Shown: positions 1 to 7,297 of the stretch, in pieces
Layout: the number at the start of each line of letters is the position of its first letter
Numbering within the stretch: position 1 is the first letter of the stretch
Notes under the pieces: model-generated
Seen by the model: only the letters and a program-made list of their open reading frames with translations
Told to the model about the DNA's origin: nothing
The model's database searches: none
Position numbers and translations under genes: made by a program
Assembly (NCBI GenBank): GCA_031291035.1
Contig: JAISLI010000017.1
Coordinates: forward strand, 62,001-126,000
Length of the DNA stretch: 64,000 bases
Reading direction: 5' to 3'
Source of the DNA: Desulfovibrio sp.
Lineage (GTDB): Bacteria > Desulfobacterota > Desulfovibrionia > Desulfovibrionales > Desulfovibrionaceae

Positions 1-978
1 ATAGAGCCGCTGGTGAATGGCCTTGCGCCCGGCGGAACTCACAGAGCGGCAAAGCTCCGGCAACTCATCCTCAAGGGGTTCCGGGCAGGGGGCCGCAAGA
101 GAGGCGGCATCGGCATTCCTGAGCGTGGCATGCCGCGCCCTGCCGTTCAAAAGGGCAGCCAGCGCATCGGCGTGCAGCGCCGGAGGATGAAGCGTGTCCT
201 CTTCCGCGCCAATCAGAAACAGCGGCGGGTAGAAATACCGGAATGAATCCCGGCCGAAAAGCATGCCGTAGCCCGGTGCGACGGCGGCGACGGCTTTGAT
301 TCTTGGATCCGCAAGACTCGCCGTCAACGGCAACGCGGCGCACAATCTGTCGATGCGGTTTTTTGCCCAGGTGTTGCAATAGCTGTCACCGCTGCCGGCG
401 CGTCCGCAGTAGCCGGGCCAGCCCGCGCAATCCGGCATCGCGCCGCCCAAAAGCAGGGCCGCGGCCGCCCCGGACCCGAAACCGATGACGCCGACGCGGT
501 TGCGATCTATCCCCTGAGCCACCCGCGGGTTATCAAACAGCAGATCCAGCGTCGCGGAAAGCTCCAGCGCCCGCGATCGAAGCTGGGCCAGAGTGAACAG
601 GGAATCCATGTTGTACATGCAGTCGGCGGAATGGGTGACGGCGGCCACCACAAAACCGCGCGAGGCCAGACGGGCCGCGGTATCGTGATAGGAGAAGCGC
701 GTGCCGTCCGAATCGTGCGAGAGCAGGAGCAGGGGGAAACGCCCCTCCGCGGGCTTGCCCTCCGGCGCCGCCACAATCTCCCAGGGGGCATAGTTCAGAA
801 CACGCGGAGGACGCACGCCGGGATACCAGACGTTGACATCCAGGCGCAGCCTGTCTTCCGCGCGCCATTGCCCGAGTGTGCGGAATCCGGGCTGATAGGC
901 TTCCGCGGCCGAAGCCGGGCCCGCGATGAGGAAACACAGGAGCAAAAGCGGCAGGAGCGGACAGACGTAACGAAGCAT
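1..978 (-). CDS. Secreted alpha/beta hydrolase (dienelactone hydrolase/PAF-acetylhydrolase-like), 3' end outside window
   Basis: The frame is open from an ATG at 978 to the left edge, so 326 residues are visible and the C-terminus is missing. The N-terminus is a classic signal peptide: a leucine-rich core ending in AGPASAA, so export is likely. The body resembles predicted dienelactone hydrolases, with a LLLLSHDSDGTR strand/oxyanion region near residue 80, a VGVIGFGSGAA elbow near residue 160 and a LFLIGAEEDTLHPP acid-loop region. The elbow reads G-F-G-S-G, so the usual nucleophilic serine at the third position of GxSxG is a glycine. Catalysis is therefore uncertain. It is divergent from the DedA gene at 1063. 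The substrate is unknown. Confidence 0.72.
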   Translation of the reverse strand, partial: MLRYVCPLLPLLLLCFLIAGPASAAEAYQPGFRTLGQWRAEDRLRLDVNVWYPGVRPPRVLNYAPWEIVAAPEGKPAEGRFPLLLLSHDSDGTRFSYHDTAARLASRGFVVAAVTHSADCMYNMDSLFTLAQLRSRALELSATLDLLFDNPRVAQGIDRNRVGVIGFGSGAAAALLLGGAMPDCAGWPGYCGRAGSGDSYCNTWAKNRIDRLCAALPLTASLADPRIKAVAAVAPGYGMLFGRDSFRYFYPPLFLIGAEEDTLHPPALHADALAALLNGRARHATLRNADAASLAAPCPEPLEDELPELCRSVSSAGRKAIHQRLY

Positions 979-1062
979 GAAACAGGTTGTGCCACAGGGC
1001 GTCCTGGGATACAAGGGTCGAACCGCCGCGCCGCGAAAAAGAAAAATTTGCCGGGGACGCCG

Positions 1063-1716
1063 ATGGAATTTGTTTCCAGTTGTATTGATTTTGTGCTGCA
1101 CATTGACGTTCGCCTCTTTGAATTGGCGCGGCAGTACGGCGCTTGGGCATACGCCATCCTTTTTGTCGTTGTTTTTTGTGAAACAGGGCTTGTGGTCACA
1201 CCGTTTCTGCCGGGGGACTCCCTGCTCTTCGCCTCCGGAGTGGCGGCCGGCGCCGGCCTCATGGGTTACGGCGAAATCATGCTGACGCTTTTTGCGGCCG
1301 GCGTTCTGGGGGACGCCGTCAATTACGCCATCGGACGGCATGTGGGGCCCCCTGTTTTCTCCAGGGAAAGCAGGCTGATCAAAAAAGAATACCTGCTGAA
1401 GGCAAACCGCTTTTACGCCCGCCACGGCGGCAAGGCCATCGTGCTGGCGCGTTTTGTGCCCATAGTGCGCACCTTTGCCCCTTTTGTGGCGGGCATTGCC
1501 CTCATGTTTCCGCCGGCCTTCTTTTTTTTCAACATCGCCGGTTGCGCCCTCTGGGTCGGCGGACTTGTTTCCGCCGGATACTTTCTGGGCAATATCCCGT
1601 GGGTACAGACAAATTTCGGCCTCATCATCTACGGCATCATCGTCGTTTCCGTCCTGCCCGTCTGTATCGAAGCGGCGCGCGCGAAACTGGGCAAAAAAAC
1701 AGGCAGTCAACCCTGA
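1063..1716 (+). CDS. DedA family membrane protein
   Basis: A 217-residue polytopic inner-membrane protein of the DedA/SNARE-associated family, linked in other bacteria to lipid-carrier recycling and envelope homeostasis. Family motifs are visible: an ETG near residue 42, FLPGDSLLF shortly after, GDAVNYAIGR, and the RFVPIVRTFAPFVAG signature in the second half. I chose the ATG at 1063 because family similarity starts there; the open frame extends upstream to 631 without recognisable sequence. The gene is convergent with the ModF-like gene and their 3' ends overlap by 10 bases. The precise transported species is not evident from sequence. Confidence 0.88.
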   Translation: MEFVSSCIDFVLHIDVRLFELARQYGAWAYAILFVVVFCETGLVVTPFLPGDSLLFASGVAAGAGLMGYGEIMLTLFAAGVLGDAVNYAIGRHVGPPVFSRESRLIKKEYLLKANRFYARHGGKAIVLARFVPIVRTFAPFVAGIALMFPPAFFFFNIAGCALWVGGLVSAGYFLGNIPWVQTNFGLIIYGIIVVSVLPVCIEAARAKLGKKTGSQP

Positions 1717-3185
1717 ACAAGCCGGCCGTTTTCCATCCCGGCCCTGCGGTTGATGCACAGGGGCGCGTCTTGGCTGTAATGGGACACAAAGACAAAATGC
1801 ATCCCCCGTTCGGCCAGATCGTCCAGAATATCCAGATAGCGCAGGCGGCTTTCGGCATCAAGGCCGTTGCAGGGCTCGTCAAGCAGCAAAATTTCCGGAT
1901 CCCCCGCAAGCGCCCGCGCCAGGAAAAGACATCGCAACTGCCCGCTGGAAAGTCGCCGTATGGAGACCTCAGCCAGATGGGCCACCCGAAGCTCCGCCAT
2001 GATCGCGCGGGCGTTTCGCTTCTCAGTTTCGGTGAAGTCCCGGTAAATTCCGATGGTATTGTCAAAGCCGGAACAGACGAGTTCAAAGCCGCTCAGGTCG
2101 TACCCGTACAGGGCCTGTGAAAGATCGCTGACGAGGCGCACGCCCCTGCGCAGCTGCTCCAGCGTGCGCACAGGGCCGCCGCGGCGCGGCAGGTACCGCA
2201 GTATCTCCCCGCCGGCGGCGGCGAATTCATCCCCGGCCAGAAGGCGCAGCAGGGTGGACTTGCCGGAGCCGTTGGGGCCACGCAATTGCCAGCGCTCGCC
2301 CTCATGCATGGTCCAGGTGATGTCGCGCAGCACCTTATGCCGGTCAATAAAAACAGAGACGTTTTTCAGACGGAAAAGAGGGGCGGCGTCTACGGAAGAC
2401 AGGCGCGGAGTCCGGAGCCGCGGCTCCATCCCCTGTCCGTCCGGGCGGTCCCCTGCTCCCGGACAGCGCCCGGAATAACGGCGCGACGCCGGAAACCGCG
2501 CCTCGTCCGCCGCCAGGAGGCGCCCGTCCCTGATCTGCCGGCGCTCCGCGCACCAGCCGGGGATCAGGTCGGAACGATGCGTGGTCATAACCACGGTGCA
2601 TGTGCGGGCGCGTTCCGCGAGCAGGTCAAAAAAACGCGCTCGGGACGGCGCGTCAAGGCCGTTGGCGCATTCATCCAGCAAAAGCAGACGCGGGGAACGC
2701 AGCAACGCCCGCGCGAGCAGGAGCAGGCGCAACTGCCCGCTGGAAAGCGCGGCGACTTCCCTGTCCAGCAGCGACCGGGCCGAAAGCCGCGCCGTTATTT
2801 CATCGGCTTCGGCGCGGTCGTGGAGGTTTTCCTCAAGGGCTGTAAACAGCAGATCCCTGCCGGTCATCCCCCACGACCTGAGCCGGCAATTCTCCTGCAG
2901 GGCCGGAGAGACAAGGAAACTCATGGCCCGCCCGGCCAGGGGAGAGTCTTCGGCCCCTTCATCGGTATGCCAGAGAATGCTTCCCCGCGCCGGCCAGAGT
3001 TCGCCGTGCAACAGTCCGAGCAGTGTGGATTTGCCGGCTCCGCTGGGGCCGATAAAAACGCAGTGCCCGCCCTCGCGCAGGGAAAAATCAATGTCGCGCA
3101 GCACCATTTTCCGGTCGGGGTCACCGGGCAGAAACAGGCTGACTCCCGACACTGTCACCAAGGGGACGCCGCGGAGCATGGTCAA
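1707..3185 (-). CDS. modF: ModF-like protein with two ABC ATPase domains
   Basis: A 492-residue protein with two complete ABC nucleotide-binding domains and no membrane segment. Domain 1 has a Walker A GPSGAGKST near residue 47, an LSSGQLR signature and LLLLDE Walker B. Domain 2 has GPNGSGKST near residue 303, a second LSSGQLR and ILLLDEP. Length and layout match E. coli ModF/PhrA (about 490 residues), a soluble ATPase linked to molybdate genes but of unclear role. Its stop lies within the overlapping 3' end of the DedA gene, and its start overlaps the stop of the upstream PHP gene by 4 bases, so the two are probably cotranscribed. modABC lies 29 kb away. ModF is a best guess from architecture. 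Confidence 0.7.
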   Translation of the reverse strand: MTMLRGVPLVTVSGVSLFLPGDPDRKMVLRDIDFSLREGGHCVFIGPSGAGKSTLLGLLHGELWPARGSILWHTDEGAEDSPLAGRAMSFLVSPALQENCRLRSWGMTGRDLLFTALEENLHDRAEADEITARLSARSLLDREVAALSSGQLRLLLLARALLRSPRLLLLDECANGLDAPSRARFFDLLAERARTCTVVMTTHRSDLIPGWCAERRQIRDGRLLAADEARFPASRRYSGRCPGAGDRPDGQGMEPRLRTPRLSSVDAAPLFRLKNVSVFIDRHKVLRDITWTMHEGERWQLRGPNGSGKSTLLRLLAGDEFAAAGGEILRYLPRRGGPVRTLEQLRRGVRLVSDLSQALYGYDLSGFELVCSGFDNTIGIYRDFTETEKRNARAIMAELRVAHLAEVSIRRLSSGQLRCLFLARALAGDPEILLLDEPCNGLDAESRLRYLDILDDLAERGMHFVFVSHYSQDAPLCINRRAGMENGRLVQG

Positions 3186-4018
3186 AATTTCAGATCCCTC
3201 ATGTTCCCTTTTTCAAAAAAGACATGCCTGGCAAATCCGAATGAACGGGCATAGGCGGCAAGGCGGACAAAATCGCCGGCCACGTCTTCCGCCCTGTGCG
3301 CATCCGAGGCGAAGGAAACCGGCAGATTGAGCTCCGCCGCGATGGTCATGATCCGGGGGGCGGGATAGATTTCAGCGCAGGGTTTGCGCAGACCGGCCGA
3401 GGAAATTTCCATGCTCATGCCCTGCTCTTTGAGCACGCCCAGAGCGCGACGGAGCATGGCCTGGCTTTGGGGTTTGTCCAGCCAGACATGGAACTGATCC
3501 ACACTGAAAATCTTGATGAGATCCGGGTGCGCGGCAATGGAAAAGAAGCCGGAACGCAACATGGCTTCCCACGCCGCGAAGTAGGCCGCGTAGTGGGCTT
3601 CGCATTCCTCCTGCGGCAGTCCCTCCCAGGGCTCCGCGCCGTCGTCGAATCCCCAGCGTCCGATAAAGTGGACGCTCCCCAGAAGGTAGTCGAAATCATG
3701 GGCCCGGCAAGCGGTCAGAGTGAACTCCTCCTGCCCGTCCAGCCAGTCCATCTCCATGCCGTAAAGCACGCCGCAAAGTCCGTTGGCCCCCTCCCGCGGC
3801 GCGGCCTTGAGGGCCAGAACCTCGCGTTCGTAGTCCGGCAGATGCCGCGTGAGATGCTCACGGTATTCACGGGTATAGTCAAAACCCCGCGGGCGCGGCG
3901 AATGTTCGGAAAAACCGACAAGCGTGAGGCCGCGCTCAAGGGCCGCGGCGTACATGGCGGCGGGAGTGTCCCTGCCGTGGGAACAGCAGGTATGGACATG
4001 CAGATCGCAACTGATCAT
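3182..4018 (-). CDS. PHP-domain phosphoesterase, histidinol-phosphatase HisK type
   Basis: A 278-residue PHP-superfamily metal-dependent phosphoesterase. The first PHP motif is at the extreme N-terminus (DLHVHTCCSHGRDT), followed by GFSEHSPRP, a GSVHFIGRWGFD region near the middle, HPDLIK, and a C-terminal SFASDAHRAED. These are the expected metal ligands. This layout is typical of HisK-type histidinol-phosphate phosphatases, the eighth step of histidine synthesis. hisG and hisI occur far away in this window, so the substrate is inferred only. The gene sits between pyrR (7 bases upstream) and the ModF-like gene (4-base overlap), suggesting one transcript. Confidence 0.78.
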   Translation of the reverse strand: MISCDLHVHTCCSHGRDTPAAMYAAALERGLTLVGFSEHSPRPRGFDYTREYREHLTRHLPDYEREVLALKAAPREGANGLCGVLYGMEMDWLDGQEEFTLTACRAHDFDYLLGSVHFIGRWGFDDGAEPWEGLPQEECEAHYAAYFAAWEAMLRSGFFSIAAHPDLIKIFSVDQFHVWLDKPQSQAMLRRALGVLKEQGMSMEISSAGLRKPCAEIYPAPRIMTIAAELNLPVSFASDAHRAEDVAGDFVRLAAYARSFGFARHVFFEKGNMRDLKF

Positions 4019-4024
4019 CTTTTT

Positions 4025-4555
4025 TCAGGAGACAAGCCGCACGCTGTCTTCGCCGTCACGTTCCGTCAGCAGCACGTCCACATGCTCGTCAAGCCCGGTG
4101 GGAACAACGCGCCCCACATAATCGGCCTGGATGGGCAGTTCCCTGTGGCCCCGGTCAATCAGCACCAGCAGTTCCACCGCCCTGGGGCGGCCGTAGTCAA
4201 GAAGGGCTTCAAGAGCGGCGCGGACGGTGCGGCCGGTAAACAGCACGTCGTCCACCAGAACAATCACGCTGTTGTCCACATTGGCGGGCATCGCGGAAGC
4301 GCCGATGAGCGGTTTGCCCTCAATGCTTGTCCAGTCGTCGCGGTAAAAATTGATGTCCAGCGTACCGATGGCCGGACGGCGGCCAATCCGCGAGGCAAGC
4401 AAAGCGGCAAAACGGGAGGCGAGATCCGCGCCGCGCCGCTGGATGCCCACCAGAATCAGGTTTCCGCAATCCGGATGGCGCGCCAGAATCTGCAGCGCCA
4501 GCCCATCGACAACAGCGGCAATTTCTTCTTTGCCCAAAAGCGCTTTGGCCGTCAT
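4025..4555 (-). CDS. pyrR: PyrR: pyrimidine operon regulator / uracil phosphoribosyltransferase
   Basis: A 176-residue type I phosphoribosyltransferase. The PRPP-binding loop VIVLVDDVLFTGRTVRAAL is in the second half, followed by the PyrR-specific LIDRGHRELPIQADYVGR stretch, which separates it from plain uracil or hypoxanthine transferases. An upstream LVGIQRRGADLA matches the family flexible region. PyrR binds pyr mRNA in Gram-positives; in many Gram-negatives it is kept mainly as an enzyme, so an RNA role here is unproven. I chose the ATG at 4555, preceded by GAAGGAG with good spacing, rather than the longer frame from 4603. It heads the small pyrR-PHP-modF-like minus-strand group. Confidence 0.88.
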   Translation of the reverse strand: MTAKALLGKEEIAAVVDGLALQILARHPDCGNLILVGIQRRGADLASRFAALLASRIGRRPAIGTLDINFYRDDWTSIEGKPLIGASAMPANVDNSVIVLVDDVLFTGRTVRAALEALLDYGRPRAVELLVLIDRGHRELPIQADYVGRVVPTGLDEHVDVLLTERDGEDSVRLVS

Positions 4556-4677
4556 TCCCACGACTCCTTCAGTGACATGACCGGACTGTAAGACATGCGG
4601 CAATTTTTGGCAATGCGGGATAATACATTGGAAAGCGTTGCCGGGGATGTCCGGGGCTTCGACGTTCGGTGCGGAAG

Positions 4678-5220
4678 TTAAAATCTGCCGGCGCTGTTTT
4701 GCCAGTCGTAGGGGATGGCCGGGTCATCCGGGGGGAGGCGTTCGCCTTCGGCGGGATCGTGGGGAATATCCGCGCAGTTGCAAATGAGAGCCGGGTGTCG
4801 CCCCAGCGCCGCGAAGCCGTACCATACCCCGCAGGGGATGCGCAGCAACCCGTAATGGTCCGGACGCCCCAAAACGCGTTCCAGCCTGTTGCCGGCGGTG
4901 GGAGAATCTGCCCTGCCGTCGTAAAGGACGATTTTTGCCCGGCCGCCGGGCACGGCGAAAAGCTGCGTCTGAAGGCGGTGGCGTTTCCAGGCTTTGACCG
5001 CGCCCGCTTCGACTTCCGAAAAATAGATTTCGCCAAAGCCCCCGGCAAAGTCAGGCAGCAGGGGGGAATCCCGCCGCAGAAAATGCAGCACCGCTCCGCC
5101 GTTTGCGGGGATAATGCGCAACGGCAGAAACAGCGCCCCGTATATGTCCGTATTTTCCACTTGGGCCGTGCTGTTCAGGGCGGACTGAACCTGTGTTGTG
5201 GGCCGTACCGGCGTATCCAT
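4678..5220 (-). CDS. RmlC-like sugar epimerase (dTDP-4-dehydrorhamnose 3,5-epimerase family) in CDP-sugar operon
   Basis: A 180-residue cupin of the RmlC superfamily. Visible family features are GEIYFSEVEAGAVKAWKRH (first barrel strands and basic active-site residues), QLFAVPGGRAKIVLYDGR, LLRIPCGVWYGFAALG and the C-terminal DDPAIPYDW. It lies 9 bases after rfbG on the same strand, so its substrate is more likely CDP-4-keto-6-deoxyglucose than the dTDP sugar of true RmlC. Epimerisation at C3 and/or C5 is inferred. The rest of the family in similar CDP-sugar clusters supports a role in O-antigen or other surface-sugar precursor synthesis. It is the last gene of the rfbF-rfbG operon. Confidence 0.72.
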   Translation of the reverse strand: MDTPVRPTTQVQSALNSTAQVENTDIYGALFLPLRIIPANGGAVLHFLRRDSPLLPDFAGGFGEIYFSEVEAGAVKAWKRHRLQTQLFAVPGGRAKIVLYDGRADSPTAGNRLERVLGRPDHYGLLRIPCGVWYGFAALGRHPALICNCADIPHDPAEGERLPPDDPAIPYDWQNSAGRF

Positions 5221-5229
5221 TGCGTTTTG

Positions 5230-6342
5230 CTAGCGCGCCCAGGCCAGACCGCGTTGTGCGGCCGCGTTCTCGTAGGCGGCAATCTGTCCCAAAGTAAAAT
5301 CCAGAATGTTTCCGGTTTTTTTACCGCCTTCCCCCTTGTAGAAATAGCGATACCATTCAGCGGTGTAACGGATGGTTTCATCGAACTGGAGGGTCGCTTT
5401 CCAGGCAAGATGGGCAAGAGCCTTGTCGCAGCAGAGTTTGAGCAGGGTGGATTCCTTCATTCCGGCCTGCGCGGCGTTGTCCGTCTCCACGCGAAAGCCG
5501 GGCCAGTAGCGCGCCAGAGCTTCGGCGACCCCGGACACCGTGTTGTCGAACTCGGCGGCCGGCCCGAAGTTGTAGGCCTCGCCGCGCGGATTGAAGGGAT
5601 GGTTCCGGTTGTCAAGCAGGCGCGCGCCAAGCCACAGATACCCCGAAAGGGGTTCGAGCACAAGCTGCCAGGGCCGGGTGGCCGAAGGGTTTCTTATGGC
5701 GGCGGGCCTGCCCCGGTTCCATGCGCGCGCGCAGTCCGGCACAATGCGGTCCGCCGCCCAGTCTCCGCCGCCTATCACGTTGCCGGCGCGGGTTGTGGCG
5801 CAGGCCGGCCCGTCCTGAAAGAAACTCTGAAAATAGGACCGGGCGATAATCTCGGCGCAGCCCTTGGATGCCGAATAAGGATCCTCTCCGCCGAGATGGT
5901 CGGTCTCCCGGTAGCCCCAGATCCATTCGTCATTGCGGTAGCATTTGTCCGAGGTGATCAGCACAAGCGCCCGCAGCGAAGGGCAGGTTCGCGCGGCCTC
6001 CAGCACATTGAGGGTCCCCGTCATGTTTGTTTCAAAAGTTTCCACCGGGGCCTCGTAAGATTTCCGCACGAGGGACTGCGCCGCCAGATGGAAGATCACC
6101 TCGGGGCTGAAGCCGCGTATGGCGCCGGTCAGCGCGCGCCGGTCACGGATGTCGCCGCGCATATCCTCAATATGCCCGCTGAGACCCGTGGAAGCGAAGT
6201 GGGAGGGGTTCGTGGGGATATTGTCGGCATAGCCGCCCACTGTGGCTCCCATGCGGAGAAGCCAAGCCGCGAGCCAGGAGCCTTTGAAGCCCGTGTGGCC
6301 TGTGACAAACACCCTGCGTCCCTTGTATGCATTGGCGAACAT
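5230..6342 (-). CDS. rfbG: CDP-glucose 4,6-dehydratase
   Basis: A 370-residue short-chain dehydrogenase of the extended (SDR) type that converts CDP-D-glucose to CDP-4-keto-6-deoxy-D-glucose. The NAD-binding glycine motif GHTGFKGSW is near residue 15, with the catalytic YSASK around the middle and the preceding SDKCYRN typical of RfbG rather than RmlB. I chose the ATG at 6342, where the Rossmann strand VFVTG follows at once; the frame extends to 6441 but that part overlaps rfbF and has no similarity. It is directly downstream of rfbF and upstream of the RmlC-like gene, forming a three-gene surface-sugar operon. Confidence 0.92.
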   Translation of the reverse strand: MFANAYKGRRVFVTGHTGFKGSWLAAWLLRMGATVGGYADNIPTNPSHFASTGLSGHIEDMRGDIRDRRALTGAIRGFSPEVIFHLAAQSLVRKSYEAPVETFETNMTGTLNVLEAARTCPSLRALVLITSDKCYRNDEWIWGYRETDHLGGEDPYSASKGCAEIIARSYFQSFFQDGPACATTRAGNVIGGGDWAADRIVPDCARAWNRGRPAAIRNPSATRPWQLVLEPLSGYLWLGARLLDNRNHPFNPRGEAYNFGPAAEFDNTVSGVAEALARYWPGFRVETDNAAQAGMKESTLLKLCCDKALAHLAWKATLQFDETIRYTAEWYRYFYKGEGGKKTGNILDFTLGQIAAYENAAAQRGLAWAR

Positions 6343-6362
6343 AGGCTTTCCCAAATGGTTTT

Positions 6363-7127
6363 TCAGATCCAGAAAGCCCGGCCGGAATTCCAGAGTTCGT
6401 TCAACTGGATGGAATCCCTCAGGGTGTCCATGCACTGCCATTGCCCGGGGTGCGCGTACATGGAAAGCTGGCCTTCCGCCGCCAGCCGCCGCAGGGGATC
6501 CTTTTCCAGATCGCAGGACTCGTCTTCGCTCAGGTAGTCCAGAAAAGCGCGTTTGAAAACAAAAAAACCGCAGTTGATGTATTCGTTGAGCAGGGGTTTT
6601 TCTTCCCAGAAAAGGATCTTTCCGGCCTCGTCAGTGCGTACCGTGCCGAAACGCGAGGGCATGCGCACGCCGGTAAAGGTGCCGATTGTGCCGGAAGCCT
6701 CATGGAATTCCAGAAGTTTGTCCAGGTCAATATCGGCAAGACCATCGCCGTAAGTCGCCATAAAGCGATCTCCGTCGATGTGTCTGGCGACGCGTTTGAT
6801 GCGCCCGCCCTTGAGAGTTTCCTGCCCGGTGTCGCACAGGGTCACCCGCCAGTCTTCAATGCCGGTGGGATGGGCAATGATGTCGCCGGTTTTGAGTTCC
6901 ACGGTGAAGTCCGTGCGGCGGATGTTGTAATCGTGAAAATACTGCTTGATGACCTCGCCCTTGTAGCCCAGCGGCAGAATGAAATCCCTGAAGCCGAACC
7001 GGGCGTAAACGGACATGATGTGCCAGAGCACCGGACGCCCGCCTATCTCCACCATGGGTTTGGGTTTGACGGCGGTTTCCTCGCGCAGGCGTGTGCCTTT
7101 GCCACCGCACATGATGACGACTTTCAT
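6363..7127 (-). CDS. rfbF: Glucose-1-phosphate cytidylyltransferase
   Basis: A 254-residue nucleotidyltransferase that makes CDP-glucose from CTP and glucose-1-phosphate. The N-terminal GGKGTRLREET and the VKPKPMVEIGGRPVLWHIM signature are characteristic of RfbF. YGDGLADID supplies the metal-binding aspartates, and the C-terminal GQWQCMDTLRD is also family-typical. It opens the rfbF-rfbG-epimerase operon on the minus strand. The upstream region (7128-7219) carries the hairpin downstream of flgE, so this operon probably has its own promoter, which I could not pin down. Confidence 0.93.
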   Translation of the reverse strand: MKVVIMCGGKGTRLREETAVKPKPMVEIGGRPVLWHIMSVYARFGFRDFILPLGYKGEVIKQYFHDYNIRRTDFTVELKTGDIIAHPTGIEDWRVTLCDTGQETLKGGRIKRVARHIDGDRFMATYGDGLADIDLDKLLEFHEASGTIGTFTGVRMPSRFGTVRTDEAGKILFWEEKPLLNEYINCGFFVFKRAFLDYLSEDESCDLEKDPLRRLAAEGQLSMYAHPGQWQCMDTLRDSIQLNELWNSGRAFWI

Positions 7128-7219
7128 GGTATCCTCGTTTGTTGTTGCCCGGAAACACCAATTTACCAGAAGGTCGGATGGAAAAAAAGCCCTATTTTAA
7201 ACCAGAATCCACCACTCTA

Positions 7220-7258
7220 CAGCGCGGCCCGCCGGGGATGTTCCGGCGGGCCGCGCTG
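7220..7258 (-). terminator. Strong hairpin downstream of flgE
   Basis: A perfect 16-bp stem (arms 7220-7235 and 7243-7258) with a 7-base loop lies 40 bases past the flgE stop, before rfbF. There is no clean T-run on either side, so it may act as an mRNA 3' stabiliser or Rho-assisted end instead of a simple intrinsic terminator. Confidence 0.55.
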
Positions 7259-7297
7259 TGGGGAGGAAAACTCGCGGCGTTTGCCGCGTCATGCTGT

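Noticed and set aside
533..1150. 205-codon minus-strand frame across the hydrolase start
   Set aside because: It is out of frame with the hydrolase, which has a signal peptide and a recognisable fold; composition explains the long frame.
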